Assembly: GCF_013403875.1 (NCBI RefSeq) | Contig: NZ_JACBNX010000016.1 | Span: 124,001 to 188,000, forward strand | DNA length: 64,000 nt | Reading direction: 5' to 3' | Source of the DNA: Burkholderia guangdongensis | GTDB taxonomy: Bacteria > Pseudomonadota > Gammaproteobacteria > Burkholderiales > Burkholderiaceae | In this document: in pieces, positions 7,853-16,408 of the stretch | Position numbering within the stretch: position 1 is the first letter of the stretch | How the letters are laid out: every line of letters begins with the position of its first letter | Notes under the pieces: model-generated | Databases searched by the model: none | What the model saw: the letters and a program-made list of their open reading frames with translations, nothing else | Told to the model about the DNA's origin: nothing | Made by a program: the position numbers and the translations under genes

Positions 7853-7902
7853 TACCAGCCTGTCACGCCGGGGGGCGCGGGTTCGAGTCCCGTCCGCTCC
7901 GC
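7853..7902 (+). repeat. tRNA-Asp 3' fragment (att-like remnant)
   Basis: The sequence matches the 3' half of bacterial tRNA-Asp from the anticodon arm (GCCTGTCACGCC, anticodon GTC) through the T arm (GGTTCGAGTCC) to the acceptor 3' strand GTCCGCTCCGC, with one substitution in the variable region. The 5' half and CCA are missing, so it is a fragment. It marks a second former integration junction 270 bp from the tRNA-Leu fragment. Confidence 0.85.
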
Positions 7903-7970
7903 TCGTTAATATCGACGTACTCGGGTTGGTTCATCGCGAAGATCACCACCCCTCTGTTTGAAATAAATCT

Positions 7971-8013
7971 CGCGCAGCCGACCTGGAGGCAGGGGGAACG
8001 TGTCGGCTGCGCG
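7971..8013 (-). terminator. Terminator-like hairpin after tautomerase gene
   Basis: Perfect 12-bp stem (7971-7982 with 8002-8013), 19-nt loop, followed on the minus strand by a T-rich stretch. It lies 22 bp past the tautomerase stop. Confidence 0.55.
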
Positions 8014-8035
8014 CACTGGGCGGGGACCTAAACGC

Positions 8036-8272
8036 TTAAAGGTATGACGGGTCGTAACCTGGTCTTTGGTACAGCGTGTCCCACTTGTCGCGGATGTCGG
8101 GGTGGTAGACATCCCTGACCCAGGCAGATGGCTGTACGATCTCGATTCCCACTGAAACGGACCCTTTGCCGTATCCAAGGATGTTGGTCACGGCCTTCGT
8201 GATCTCGTCGGAAAGCTGCTGCTTTTGCTGCTCCGACTTACCCGGCCATAACTTCACGATGACGTGCGGCAT
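8036..8272 (-). CDS. 4-oxalocrotonate tautomerase-family protein (PptA-like)
   Basis: 78 residues. The initiator Met is followed by Pro, the catalytic base of the tautomerase superfamily once Met is removed (MPHVIVKLWPGKSEQQKQQL). The C-terminal half (ILGYGKGSVSVGIEIVQPSAWVRDVY, KPGY-like RPGY near the end) resembles E. coli PptA more than catabolic 4-OT. It is the second gene of a cupin-tautomerase operon, 12 bp behind the cupin. A paralogue is at 12732. The substrate cannot be read from sequence; enol-keto isomerisation is the family chemistry. Confidence 0.88.
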   Translation of the reverse strand: MPHVIVKLWPGKSEQQKQQLSDEITKAVTNILGYGKGSVSVGIEIVQPSAWVRDVYHPDIRDKWDTLYQRPGYDPSYL

Positions 8273-8284
8273 GATTGACTCCCG

Positions 8285-8701
8285 TTATCGGGCAGCAGCG
8301 GCGCCCGGATACTGCTCGTCGCTGACGTGTTCGAGCCAATCGACGACCTTGCCGTCGAGCGCTTCCTGGATGGCGATATGCGTCATGGACGTGTCGGCGG
8401 ACGCGCCGTGCCAATGTTTTACGCCTGCGGGAATCCACACCACGTTGCCCGGACGGATCGTTTCGAGCGGACCACCCCAACGCTGCACACAGCCGCAGCC
8501 GGCTGTAATGATCAGGGTCTGGCCGAGCGGGTGCTCGTGCCAGGCGGTACGAGCACCCGGCTCGAAAGTGACGCTGCCCCCGGAGGCACGAGTCGTGCCG
8601 TTGGGCTGGAACAGCATGTCCACGCGAACGCTGCCCGTGAACCAATCGGCAGGGCCCTTGGCGGAAGGAACGCTCCCGCAACGCTTGACTTCGATTTCCA
8701 T
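8285..8701 (-). CDS. Cupin-domain protein (mandelonitrile-lyase-like cupin)
   Basis: 138-residue single-domain cupin. Metal-binding motif 1 is WHEHPLGQ (His55, His57, Gln61) and motif 2 is PAGVKHWHGA (His96/His98). The start at 8701 has an AGGAG ribosome site 8 bp upstream; the longer frame to 8782 would overlap the LysR control region. It is close to the small cupins often found with carboxymuconolactone decarboxylases and aldo/keto reductases in proteobacteria. It forms an operon with the tautomerase and is divergent from a LysR gene that probably controls it. Confidence 0.85.
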   Translation of the reverse strand: MEIEVKRCGSVPSAKGPADWFTGSVRVDMLFQPNGTTRASGGSVTFEPGARTAWHEHPLGQTLIITAGCGCVQRWGGPLETIRPGNVVWIPAGVKHWHGASADTSMTHIAIQEALDGKVVDWLEHVSDEQYPGAAAAR

Positions 8702-8815
8702 TTTCCGACTCCTGTTTCGACGTTCGCTTGTGGTGACCGGACGCGCCACGCAGCCGATAGATGAAGTGTGCTGATCGATCACTTCCCCCGGTAGCTGCTA
8801 GACTTCGCAAACAGA

Positions 8816-8832
8816 TATGAGCCATATTCATA
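8816..8832. promoter_or_regulatory. Candidate LysR operator TATGA-N6-TTCATA
   Basis: TATGAGCCATATTCATA ends at the base before the LysR ATG. The outer arms are shared with a 17-bp perfect dyad at 16545-16561, upstream of other genes in this region. Overlap with the LysR start fits autorepression. Confidence 0.45.
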
Positions 8833-9726
8833 ATGCCGAACATTGACCTGAATGTCCTGCGGGCATTTTTTGTCGTCGCGCGCGAGCGGAGCTTCACCCG
8901 CGCGGCGGCACAGCTTGGCGTGTCGCAATCCGCGTTGAGTCATTCGATGCGCGGTCTGGAAGAGAAAATAGGGTTGCGATTGCTGACCCGGACCACCCGT
9001 GGCGTTTCGCCCACCGAAGCGGGTGAACGTTTGTTGTCGAACGTCGGACCCTACTATGAGGGGATCGAGGCGGAACTGGAGTCGTTGAGTGCGTTACGGG
9101 AGAAACCAGCTGGTCTCATCCGCATTTCGGCTCACGATCACGCGGCCGATACCATTCTCTGGCCGAAGCTGAAGGCGGTGCTGCGGAGTTATCCTGACAT
9201 CTCGGTCGAGATAAACATCAACTACGGTATGGTCGATATCGTCGCGGAACGGTTCGACGCAGGTGTGCGCAGCGGGGACTTGATCGCACAAGACATGATT
9301 GCCGTGCGTATCGGTCCAGACTTCAAAATGGCGGTCGTCGGTTCACCAGACTACTTGATGTCGAATGGGCATCCGGCCACGCCGCAAGATCTGGCGGCTC
9401 ATAACTGCATCAACCTTCGCCTTCCGACGCGTGGTGGGTTGTACGCCTGGGAATTCGCCGGGAGGCGTGAAGCGTTGCACGTGAACGTGCACGGTCAATT
9501 TATTTTCAATTCAACGCCTCAGATGCTCGACGCTGCGCTGGAGGGATACGGACTGACCTACGTCCCGTACGATCTGGCTGCGCCGCATCTGGTCGAGGGC
9601 CGACTGGTGAGCGTTCTCGAAGAATGGTGCCCGACGGTGCCCGGCTATCATCTTTACTACGTGAGTCGGCGACAAACATCGCCGGCATTTGCATTGATCG
9701 TCGACACGCTTCGGCACCGTGATTGA
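8833..9726 (+). CDS. LysR-family transcriptional regulator
   Basis: 297 residues with an N-terminal winged helix (FFVVARERSFTRAAAQLGVSQSALSHSMRGLEEKIGLRLLTRTTRGVSPTEAG is the canonical LysR pattern, residues ~8-58) and a periplasmic-binding-protein-like effector domain. It is divergent from the cupin-tautomerase operon, the usual arrangement for a LysR regulator and its target. It is closely similar in style to the LysR at 10261 (both contain MVDIV/LVDVTE...FDAG(V/I)R and IAQ motifs), suggesting paralogues. The effector is unknown. Confidence 0.93.
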   Translation: MPNIDLNVLRAFFVVARERSFTRAAAQLGVSQSALSHSMRGLEEKIGLRLLTRTTRGVSPTEAGERLLSNVGPYYEGIEAELESLSALREKPAGLIRISAHDHAADTILWPKLKAVLRSYPDISVEININYGMVDIVAERFDAGVRSGDLIAQDMIAVRIGPDFKMAVVGSPDYLMSNGHPATPQDLAAHNCINLRLPTRGGLYAWEFAGRREALHVNVHGQFIFNSTPQMLDAALEGYGLTYVPYDLAAPHLVEGRLVSVLEEWCPTVPGYHLYYVSRRQTSPAFALIVDTLRHRD

Positions 9727-10260
9727 TGGCGAACGTTTGGTCTGCTTCTAGACGGCAACCTTCAGTGACCGCAATAAAACGTCTTGCAGCTGCTGGTGCT
9801 GCGACTGTGGCGGGTTGGTCAATGTCAACTTCTGGCCGAGCTGAGTCAGGCGATCCGACGCTGCCTGTTTGATCTGGTCCAACCTTTTACATCGTAGGAG
9901 ACTTCGGTTACTGCGTCCGCTGTTGCCGGGGTATCAGGTGCCAACCCGTGGTGCCTACGGCATCCGTTTCGAGGCTCAGTTCTGCGGCGCGCACCGCCTG
10001 TGGGGCACTGTAATCTAGAAAACTGTGTGATTGCACCAGTTCTGAAAGGAATTGGATAACCGCACGCATTGCATGCGAGCGCCGCGCATCGCGATGCGTG
10101 AGAAGTCATACCCACGTAAACTACGAGACCAGGTCGACCGCCGCATGTGTGGCGGTGCGCGAAAACGAGGTCGGGTCAATGGGATAGCGCTTGCACAGCA
10201 CGGTTAATTTGACGAAACATTTCTAGATCAGAAAGATTTTTTATAAACAGGAATTTTGAT
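9727..10260. other. Intergenic region with a coding remnant
   Basis: 534 bp between two LysR genes. Apart from a short minus-strand coding remnant (9748-9882) I see no gene. The last 60 bp before 10261 are AT-rich and hold the promoter and AGGA ribosome site of the second LysR gene. Confidence 0.5.
9748..9882 (-). pseudogene. C-terminal remnant of an unidentified protein
   Basis: The minus strand encodes 44 well-formed residues ending LQDVLLRSLKVAV and a stop, with amphipathic, Gln-rich composition (KQAASDRLTQLGQ). Upstream the frame has no good start and soon meets a stop. It reads like the tail of a decayed gene; the family is unknown. Confidence 0.3.
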
Positions 10261-11169
10261 ATGCAAATAAATCGATCTGATATGGCGGATTTGATCTATT
10301 TCCTGGCTATTGCTCGGCAAAGGAGCTTTAGTCGTGCCGCGATAGAGCTCGGGGTGAGCGCCTCAACACTGAGCCATGCATTGAAGGGGCTCGAAAGCAG
10401 ACTTGGGGTTCGTCTACTGAACCGTACGACTAAGAGCGTCACGCTGACTGCTGCGGGAGATGCGTTGGCAGCCGCGATCGGGATGCCTTTCGAGGCAATC
10501 GACACGGCTCTGGAGACCCTGAATCGTTTCCGGGATGCGCCCACCGGCCGCATCCGCATCAATGTTGCCGTCGAGGCTGCGACGTTGCTGCTAGGACCGA
10601 TCCTGCCCACTTTTGTCGAGCGCTATCCCGACGTAGAACTGGATATCGTTGCGAGCAACCGTCTGGTCGACGTAACAGAGGGAGGCTTTGACGCGGGTAT
10701 TCGCTACGGCGGTACTGTACCGGAGGACATGATCGCACAGCGCCTTTCCGCGAATATACGTTGGGTTGTCGCAGGGACGCCTGGCTACCTTGGTCGGTTC
10801 GGCATCCCCAATCACCCCAATGATCTCCTCGAGCATCGCTGCATAAGCAATCGCCTTGGTGATGATCGAATTTACCGGTGGGAATTTGAACGGGGCGATG
10901 AGAAGCTTGAGATGACCGTTCCATCTTCATTAACGGTCGACCAAGCTGAAACCGGACTCGTCGCAGTGCTCGGCGGAGCAGGACTGATGTACTTTCCCGA
11001 ACCTCTCGTCGCGCCGTACGTGAAGGAGGGGCGACTGCGTCTCGTGCTCAATGACTGGGCTCCTTCCGAGCCAGGTTTCTACATCTACTATTCCAGCAGA
11101 CGCCAGATGCCTACCGGCCTGCGCCTCTTGATTGATCTTGTCCGTGAACTTCAGCCGCTTGGATTGTAA
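10261..11169 (+). CDS. LysR-family transcriptional regulator
   Basis: 302 residues with an N-terminal LysR winged helix (FLAIARQRSFSRAAIELGVSASTLSHALKGLE-type, residues ~12-62) and a C-terminal effector-binding domain. AGGAATTTTGAT precedes the ATG. The next gene downstream in the same direction is the aldo/keto reductase at 11464, whose promoter contains a perfect 14-bp palindrome; this LysR or its paralogue at 8833 may act there. The first residues are AT-rich (MQINRSDMADL), unlike the GC-rich body. Confidence 0.93.
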   Translation: MQINRSDMADLIYFLAIARQRSFSRAAIELGVSASTLSHALKGLESRLGVRLLNRTTKSVTLTAAGDALAAAIGMPFEAIDTALETLNRFRDAPTGRIRINVAVEAATLLLGPILPTFVERYPDVELDIVASNRLVDVTEGGFDAGIRYGGTVPEDMIAQRLSANIRWVVAGTPGYLGRFGIPNHPNDLLEHRCISNRLGDDRIYRWEFERGDEKLEMTVPSSLTVDQAETGLVAVLGGAGLMYFPEPLVAPYVKEGRLRLVLNDWAPSEPGFYIYYSSRRQMPTGLRLLIDLVRELQPLGL

Positions 11170-11440
11170 TTGGCGCTGGCGATAAGCACCCCTATGCTGT
11201 CGCTGCCTGTCTGGAATGAGGTGGACGGCTGATGCAAGCACATCGCTGTCGACCGACGCACAATTGCTCACGGATGATCCATGTCCCGTTGTTTGTGAGC
11301 AGTATTCAATGCTTCATGTGACGAGCGGTGGGTATTCGCCCATCAATGGAAATCTTAAAATTCGCTTGTTGCCAGTTAATTTCCATAGTTATTGACTTAA
11401 CTAAATTCCGTGAATTATCGGACTGGCACCGTATGTGAGT

Positions 11441-11454
11441 TCAATTTAAATTGA
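11441..11454. promoter_or_regulatory. Perfect 14-bp palindrome before aldo/keto reductase
   Basis: TCAATTTAAATTGA directly precedes the GAGAGG ribosome site of the gene at 11464. A perfect dyad at this point is a good repressor site; the binding protein is not known. Confidence 0.45.
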
Positions 11455-11463
11455 GAGGTATAC

Positions 11464-12489
11464 GTGCAATACGTCAACCTTGGTCGAACGGGCCTCAAAG
11501 TTTCGCGGCTCTGTCTGGGCTGCATGAGTTACGGTGATCCAGATCGTTTGCCCCAGCCCTGGTCGCTGGATGAAGAAGCTTCGCGGCAATTTTTTCGGCA
11601 GGCGCTGGAGGCGGGAATCAATTTCTTCGATACGGCCAATGTCTACTCGGGCGGTAGTTCCGAGGAGATCACCGGCCGGGCGCTCAACGACATGGCAAGG
11701 CGCGATGAAATCGTCGTTGCGACAAAGGCTTTTTTCCCGTGGAGAAATGCGCCCAACACTGGTTTCCTGTCGCGCAAGGCGCTGCTTCAGTCAATCGACG
11801 ACAGCCTGACCCGGCTCGGTATGGACTACGTCGATCTCTTTCAAATCCATCGCTTCGATCACGGCACACCGGTCGAGGAAACCATGGAGGCGCTGCACGA
11901 TATCGTGAAGGCCGGGAAAGCGCGTTACATCGGCGCATCCTCAATGGAGGCGTGGCGCTTCGCCAAGATGCAGCACATTGCGGAGCGTAACGGCTGGACG
12001 CGTTTCGTCTCGATGCAGCCGCAATACAACCTTCTTTATCGCGAAGAGGAACGCGAGATGCTGCCACTTTGTGCGGACCAAGGGGTGGGCGTCATTCCGT
12101 GGAGTCCGATGGCACGAGGGAGACTGACGCGTGACTGGAGTGAAAGCACCCATCGGGCGAGGAACGATGCGTTCGCTCTTCAGATGTATCTGAACACCGA
12201 GGAACAGGATCGGAAGGTGATCGAGGTAGTGGCGCGGATCGCGAATGAGCGTGGCGTACCGCGTGCACACGTCGCACTTGCCTGGCTACTGGCGAAACCC
12301 GCAGTGACGGCACCGATCGTCGGGGCAACGAAAACCGAACATCTCGCTACGGCCATTGCCGCGCTCGACTTCTCGTTGACGAGTGACGAGATCGCTGCGC
12401 TCGAAGCGCAGTATGTACCGCATCCGGTCGACGGCATCGTACCGCCGCTTCCGATCGAGCCCCCAGCGATTACGCTGCCGCGCGGCTGA
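11464..12489 (+). CDS. Aldo/keto reductase (YajO/Tas-like)
   Basis: 341-residue NADPH-dependent TIM-barrel oxidoreductase. The catalytic tetrad is visible: Asp and Tyr in FFDTANVYSGG, Lys in VVATKAF, His in DLFQIHRFD. The cofactor-binding end is present as APIVGATKTEHLATAIAALDFSL. It starts with GTG at 11464 behind GAGAGG; the alternative ATG 11524 would delete beta-strand 1. It is one of three aldo/keto reductases within 6.4 kb (others at 15031 and 16848). The natural substrate is an unknown carbonyl compound. Confidence 0.92.
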   Translation: MQYVNLGRTGLKVSRLCLGCMSYGDPDRLPQPWSLDEEASRQFFRQALEAGINFFDTANVYSGGSSEEITGRALNDMARRDEIVVATKAFFPWRNAPNTGFLSRKALLQSIDDSLTRLGMDYVDLFQIHRFDHGTPVEETMEALHDIVKAGKARYIGASSMEAWRFAKMQHIAERNGWTRFVSMQPQYNLLYREEEREMLPLCADQGVGVIPWSPMARGRLTRDWSESTHRARNDAFALQMYLNTEEQDRKVIEVVARIANERGVPRAHVALAWLLAKPAVTAPIVGATKTEHLATAIAALDFSLTSDEIAALEAQYVPHPVDGIVPPLPIEPPAITLPRG

Positions 12490-12731
12490 GCGTGCCAAGC
12501 TGCCTCTTCGATAGGCGTGCCCATCCGTGCATCCAGCACGGACAGTTGACGCATAGATGTTCGGTACGCTGAACGATTGGGTCGACGAGTCTGTCGAACA
12601 ACTCGATCACATGGACACTATCAATTTTTCCGGCGTCCGTGGGCATCTGCATGATGCGGCCAAAACGACATAGTGGCGCAGGCCGCCGCTGCAGCTCGCG
12701 GTGGCCGCGGGGCGGCCATCGCTATTCGAGA

Positions 12732-12965
12732 TCATCCCGCCGGCCGGTAACCGGGTTTCTTGTATAGGGTTTCAGGTTTATCCCGGATATCCGGATCGTA
12801 GACGCGCTCGAGCCATTTTCCATTCGGAATGTCTTCGATGCCTACCGACACAGCGCTGTCCTCGCAGCCGAGAATGGTAACGACAGTTTTCGCGAGAGCA
12901 TTCGCAAGTTCGGCTTTTTTTTCCTCCGTTCGTCCCGCGGTGAGCTTGACTACGACGTGTGGCAT
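12732..12965 (-). CDS. 4-oxalocrotonate tautomerase-family protein (PptA-like)
   Basis: 77 residues starting MPHVVVKLTAGRTEEKKAEL, with the catalytic Pro next to the initiator Met. It has the same C-terminal layout as the tautomerase at 8036 (VSVGIEDIPNGKWLERVYDPDIRDK...KKPGY), so the two are paralogues. It is the last gene of a five-gene minus-strand operon (16408 down to 12732), 90 bp behind the SDR. No catechol meta-cleavage genes are nearby, so a stress or detoxification role is more likely than a meta-pathway role. Confidence 0.87.
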   Translation of the reverse strand: MPHVVVKLTAGRTEEKKAELANALAKTVVTILGCEDSAVSVGIEDIPNGKWLERVYDPDIRDKPETLYKKPGYRPAG

Positions 12966-13055
12966 AGGTGTTCCTGGCGGATTTGTCGCCGCATTGATTG
13001 AATGTGTCAGGAAAGGAATATCAGCTGATGATAATCGCCGGCTACCGGAAAATTC

Positions 13056-13802
13056 TCAACCTTCTTGTTGAGTCGGGCGGAACAATATCTCATTCACATC
13101 CACTTCTTCCGGTTGACTGATCGCGAACGAAACCATTCTCGCAAACGAGTCGGCCGGAATCGCATACGACGATGATCGGGTGCGCACGTTGGCCTCGATG
13201 TCTACTTCACTGATGCCGTCGATCAGTTCGCTCGATACCGCTCCCGGCGAGATGATGGTGGTTCGGATGTTGTACGGCTTGACCTCCTGACGAAGTCCTT
13301 CCGACAATGCACGTACAGCAAACTTGGTGGCACTATAGACCGCGCCGGCGGGGATGAGTCGATGCCCGGCCACCGACGAGACGTTGATGATGTGACCGCT
13401 TTTTTGCGCCTTCATATAGGGAAGAGCGGCTGCGATACCGTAGAGTACTCCCCTGATGTTGACGTCGATCATCTGATCCCATTCGTCGACCTTCAGGCGT
13501 TCGAGCGGCGACAGAGGCATCACGCCTGCATTGTTCAGCATGACGTCGATACGGCCGTAGCGTTCTACCGCCGTATCGACGAGCTGCTGGACTTGCTGTC
13601 GGTTACAGACATCGGTTTCGACGGCAATGGCCGATCCGCCTTTGCCGATGAGCTCGTTGGCCAGCGCTTCGATGCGGTCAAAGCGGCGTGCGCCGAGTAC
13701 GACTGTCGCACCCTCAGAAGACAGGCGGCGCGCGGTCGCGGCGCCCAGTCCGCTACTGGCGCCGGTGACGACGACGATCTTGTTCGAAATACCGGCGCTC
13801 AT
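13056..13802 (-). CDS. Short-chain dehydrogenase/reductase
   Basis: 248-residue classical SDR. The NAD(P) motif is TGASSGLG, the structural motif NNAG (LNNAGVMPLSPLE), the catalytic Tyr-Lys YSATKFA with Ser in NVSSVAG, and the C-terminus has the SPG motif. The start at 13802 lies in an ATGA overlap with the MFS stop and has an AAGGAA ribosome site, so the longer frame to 14117 is rejected. Arg in LGARRFD after beta-2 suggests NADP(H) preference. The residues QPEEVDVNEILFRPTQQE place it in the YdfG-like oxidoreductase group. Confidence 0.9.
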   Translation of the reverse strand: MSAGISNKIVVVTGASSGLGAATARRLSSEGATVVLGARRFDRIEALANELIGKGGSAIAVETDVCNRQQVQQLVDTAVERYGRIDVMLNNAGVMPLSPLERLKVDEWDQMIDVNIRGVLYGIAAALPYMKAQKSGHIINVSSVAGHRLIPAGAVYSATKFAVRALSEGLRQEVKPYNIRTTIISPGAVSSELIDGISEVDIEANVRTRSSSYAIPADSFARMVSFAISQPEEVDVNEILFRPTQQEG

Positions 13803-15004
13803 GATGAGTTCCTTTCTTGTTGATGCTGCGGAGAGCGGCGCAGCCACAGGGCAATGGGCACCGAGCAAAGTGCGAGAATCGCGGCGATGAGGAAGACGGG
13901 GCCGAGTCCGATCACATTGGCGACGAGGCCAAGCAGCGGTGCGAAGATGCCGAGCGCCAGATCGATGAAAGCCGTGTAGACGCCCATCGCGAGCCCCCGT
14001 GCTTCCACTGGCGCCCGTGCCACAGCTTCCATGCCAAACCCCGGGTAGACGAGCGCATAGCCGAAACCGGCCAGTGCGGCCCCGACGAACGCCAACCATG
14101 CAAAGGGCGAGAGCCATATAAGGACCATGCCGCCGCTATGGATGACAACGAAGATCATCGCGGTTCGCGCGCCGCCCAGACGATCGGGCAATGGGCCGAA
14201 GAACACGCGTGCGATCATCAAAGCTGCGGCAAACGCGGTGAAGGACAACCACGCTGGCTGCCAGCCGCGCTGAACGAAAAGAAGAACGGCAAACGCCGTC
14301 ACCATGCCATAGCCCAGGCTCGAAAAGGCCATGGCGATCCCAGGTAACCAAACGGCTTTCAAGACCCTCGTGATGGCTTTTTCACGTTGAGACATACCTC
14401 GGACGGCGGAGACGGGGATGATCAGAAGGAGTGTTATCGTTGCGCCGATGAACGTCGCGACCCCGATCGACGCGAAGCCATAGTCCTTGAACAGGAAACT
14501 TCCGAGTGGCGCACCCAGCGCCAGTGCCACGAACATCGACGTGCCGATCCACGCGATCATTCTGCCGACATTGCCAGGTCCGGAGAGCGCCAGACACCAG
14601 CTTTGCGAGCCGGTCATGATGAAACTTTCGGCGCCGCCAAGCAGTGCTCGGCCCATCAACAATATCGCTATGGACAGTATCGGGTGGCTGGCGACCGTCA
14701 CGGACGCAAGGTAGAGCAGCCCGGCGGTGGCGGCCATGACGAGCCCCGCTATGACGGCATATTTGGGGCCTCGCTGGTCTGCAATCTTGCCGGACCATAG
14801 ACGGGAGGCCAGGGATGCCGCGAATTGAGCGCCGGAGACCAATCCGACCGTGAACGCTCCGAAGCCCAGACGGTCGTGGATGTATAGCGGCAGAGCGGGC
14901 AGCGCTGCGCCCGTGACCAGGAACACAGTGAAGATGCAACCCATCAAGGACAGCAGGGACCGATCGGTCGGCGAAGCGGGTTGCTGGGAAATCGTCATGG
15001 ACAT
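13799..15004 (-). CDS. Major facilitator superfamily transporter (12 TM)
   Basis: 401 residues with about twelve hydrophobic segments. The MFS motif A is seen between TM2 and TM3 (SGKIADQRGPKYAV). The overall length and the AraJ/Bcr-like pattern suggest a drug or metabolite exporter rather than a sugar importer. It is translationally coupled (ATGA) to the SDR downstream and 26 bp behind an aldo/keto reductase, so it probably exports the substrate or product of these enzymes. Confidence 0.88.
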   Translation of the reverse strand: MSMTISQQPASPTDRSLLSLMGCIFTVFLVTGAALPALPLYIHDRLGFGAFTVGLVSGAQFAASLASRLWSGKIADQRGPKYAVIAGLVMAATAGLLYLASVTVASHPILSIAILLMGRALLGGAESFIMTGSQSWCLALSGPGNVGRMIAWIGTSMFVALALGAPLGSFLFKDYGFASIGVATFIGATITLLLIIPVSAVRGMSQREKAITRVLKAVWLPGIAMAFSSLGYGMVTAFAVLLFVQRGWQPAWLSFTAFAAALMIARVFFGPLPDRLGGARTAMIFVVIHSGGMVLIWLSPFAWLAFVGAALAGFGYALVYPGFGMEAVARAPVEARGLAMGVYTAFIDLALGIFAPLLGLVANVIGLGPVFLIAAILALCSVPIALWLRRSPQHQQERNSS

Positions 15005-15030
15005 CGTTGTTTTCTCGAATCGCGGTGTCG

Positions 15031-16020
15031 TCAGAGTCCCGAGCGTTTCAGCATGGCTTCCGGGTATCGCGCGCCTTCGATCTTGATTTTGGCTGCACCG
15101 GCTTCAATGTCCTCGCGATCGCCATCCGACAGCTTGACGGACAGCGCGCCGATATTCTCCGTGAATCGATCGTGCCGGCGCGTACCGAACAATGGAACGA
15201 TCCACGGTTTCTGCGCCAGCAGCCACGCCAGTGCGATTTGCGCCGGCGTTGCGTGATGGCGCTGCGCCACTGTGCGAATCAGCTCGATCAATGACTGATT
15301 GAGCTCGCGCGCCTGCGGCGCGAATCGTGGAATGTGGCTGCGAAAATCGTTTCGGCCGAAATGGGTGGTCGCGTCGATCGTGCCGGTCAGAAAACCCTTG
15401 CCAAGCGGACTGAATGGAACGAGGCCAATGCCGAGCTCTTCCAGCGTCGGCAAAATTTCAGCCTCCGGTTCGCGAGTCCAAAGCGAGTATTCGCTTTGTA
15501 ACGCGGTGACAGGTTGAACTGCATGGGCTCGCCGAATGGTATTCGCCCCGGCTTCCGACAGGCCGAAATGGAGGACCTTGCCCTCGGCGATCAAATCTTT
15601 CACGACCCCGGCCACTTCTTCGATCGGCACGAGCGGATCGATCCGGTGCTGGTAAAGGAGATCGATGTAGTCGGTCCCGAGCCGCCTCAAACTCCCTTCG
15701 ACGGCCTGACGGATCTGGGCAGGCTTGCTATTGACGCCACCGCGGTGTTCTCCAGTCTTCTGGTCGATGTCCCAGCCGAATTTGGTGGCAATCTTGACCC
15801 GGGCTCGCATGCCGGCGAACGCTTCCGCGACCATTTCCTCGTTCGTCCACGGGCCATAGACTTCGGCAGTATCGAAGAAATCCATGCCGAGATCGACCGC
15901 CTCGCGAAGCAGCCGAATCATTTGCGGCCGGTCGGGGATATCGCGGGATTTGTCATATCCCATGCAGCCGAGTGAGAGTGCCGACACTTCGAAGCTCTGG
16001 CCGAGCTTGCGCTTCTGCAT
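15031..16020 (-). CDS. Aldo/keto reductase
   Basis: 329-residue aldo/keto reductase starting MQKRKLGQSFEVSALSLGCMGY. The tetrad is Asp and Tyr in FFDTAEVYGPWTNEE, Lys in KIATKFGW, His in LLYQHRID. The C-terminal region GARYPEAMLKR is typical of the group near YghZ-like and quinone-stress reductases. It lies 13 bp behind the DUF2255 gene and 26 bp ahead of the MFS gene. It reduces an unidentified aldehyde or ketone with NADPH. Confidence 0.92.
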   Translation of the reverse strand: MQKRKLGQSFEVSALSLGCMGYDKSRDIPDRPQMIRLLREAVDLGMDFFDTAEVYGPWTNEEMVAEAFAGMRARVKIATKFGWDIDQKTGEHRGGVNSKPAQIRQAVEGSLRRLGTDYIDLLYQHRIDPLVPIEEVAGVVKDLIAEGKVLHFGLSEAGANTIRRAHAVQPVTALQSEYSLWTREPEAEILPTLEELGIGLVPFSPLGKGFLTGTIDATTHFGRNDFRSHIPRFAPQARELNQSLIELIRTVAQRHHATPAQIALAWLLAQKPWIVPLFGTRRHDRFTENIGALSVKLSDGDREDIEAGAAKIKIEGARYPEAMLKRSGL

Positions 16021-16033
16021 ATGGGTACCTCCG

Positions 16034-16408
16034 TCAGTCTTTCGGCATGATCCTGATGGTCGCGGAGCGGGCGCGCGCTCCTATCATCGGTGCGAGATAT
16101 CGGCTGTCGCCGTATTTGCGGCGGTAAGCGTCGTCGATCTGGTCGTTGATTGCGCCTATGACCGGTTGAAACGATACGTCTTTCGTCATGCCTGCGGCCG
16201 TGATGCGTCCGCCCTTCTGCGCGATGGCCGCTCGGTACCAGCGAGAGTTCCGGCCGTTGTAACCGCGAACGAAGAGCTCGCCATTGACGACCACCGACCA
16301 GATCCAGGTGGGCGTGCCACAGGTTTTGCCGTCTTCCCGAAACGGCGCAATGTGCAAGTCATCCGTTGCGGCAATGCATTCGAGTTCGCTTTTTCCCCAG
16401 GTACTCAT
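16034..16408 (-). CDS. DUF2255 family protein
   Basis: 124 residues. The pattern WIWSVVVNGELFVRGYNGRNSRWYRAAIAQKGGRI, then AGMTKDVSF and a C-terminal IDDAYRRKYG, is that of DUF2255, a small split-barrel-like family of unknown function often next to oxidoreductases and resembling nitroreductase-type flavin-binding folds. It is the first gene of the five-gene operon 16408-12732, so its promoter controls the set. No catalytic residue can be named. Confidence 0.8.
   Translation of the reverse strand: MSTWGKSELECIAATDDLHIAPFREDGKTCGTPTWIWSVVVNGELFVRGYNGRNSRWYRAAIAQKGGRITAAGMTKDVSFQPVIGAINDQIDDAYRRKYGDSRYLAPMIGARARSATIRIMPKD

Larger units (their letters stand above)
7580..8035. other. Gene-free scar region with AT-rich DNA and a tRNA-Asp fragment
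   Basis: No convincing gene. Bases 7580-7680 are strikingly AT-rich for this genome and contain two near copies of GTATACGCA. The remainder carries the tRNA-Asp 3' fragment (7853-7902) and the terminator hairpin of the tautomerase gene. The open frame 7831-8031 is mostly translated tRNA sequence and is not a gene. Confidence 0.6.

Noticed and set aside
7831..8031. A 66-codon frame
   Set aside because: Most of it is the translated tRNA-Asp fragment; no ribosome site or family.
8036..12965. meta-cleavage catechol pathway (true 4-oxalocrotonate tautomerase)
   Set aside because: No dioxygenase, hydrolase or decarboxylase of that pathway is present and both proteins resemble PptA more than XylH.
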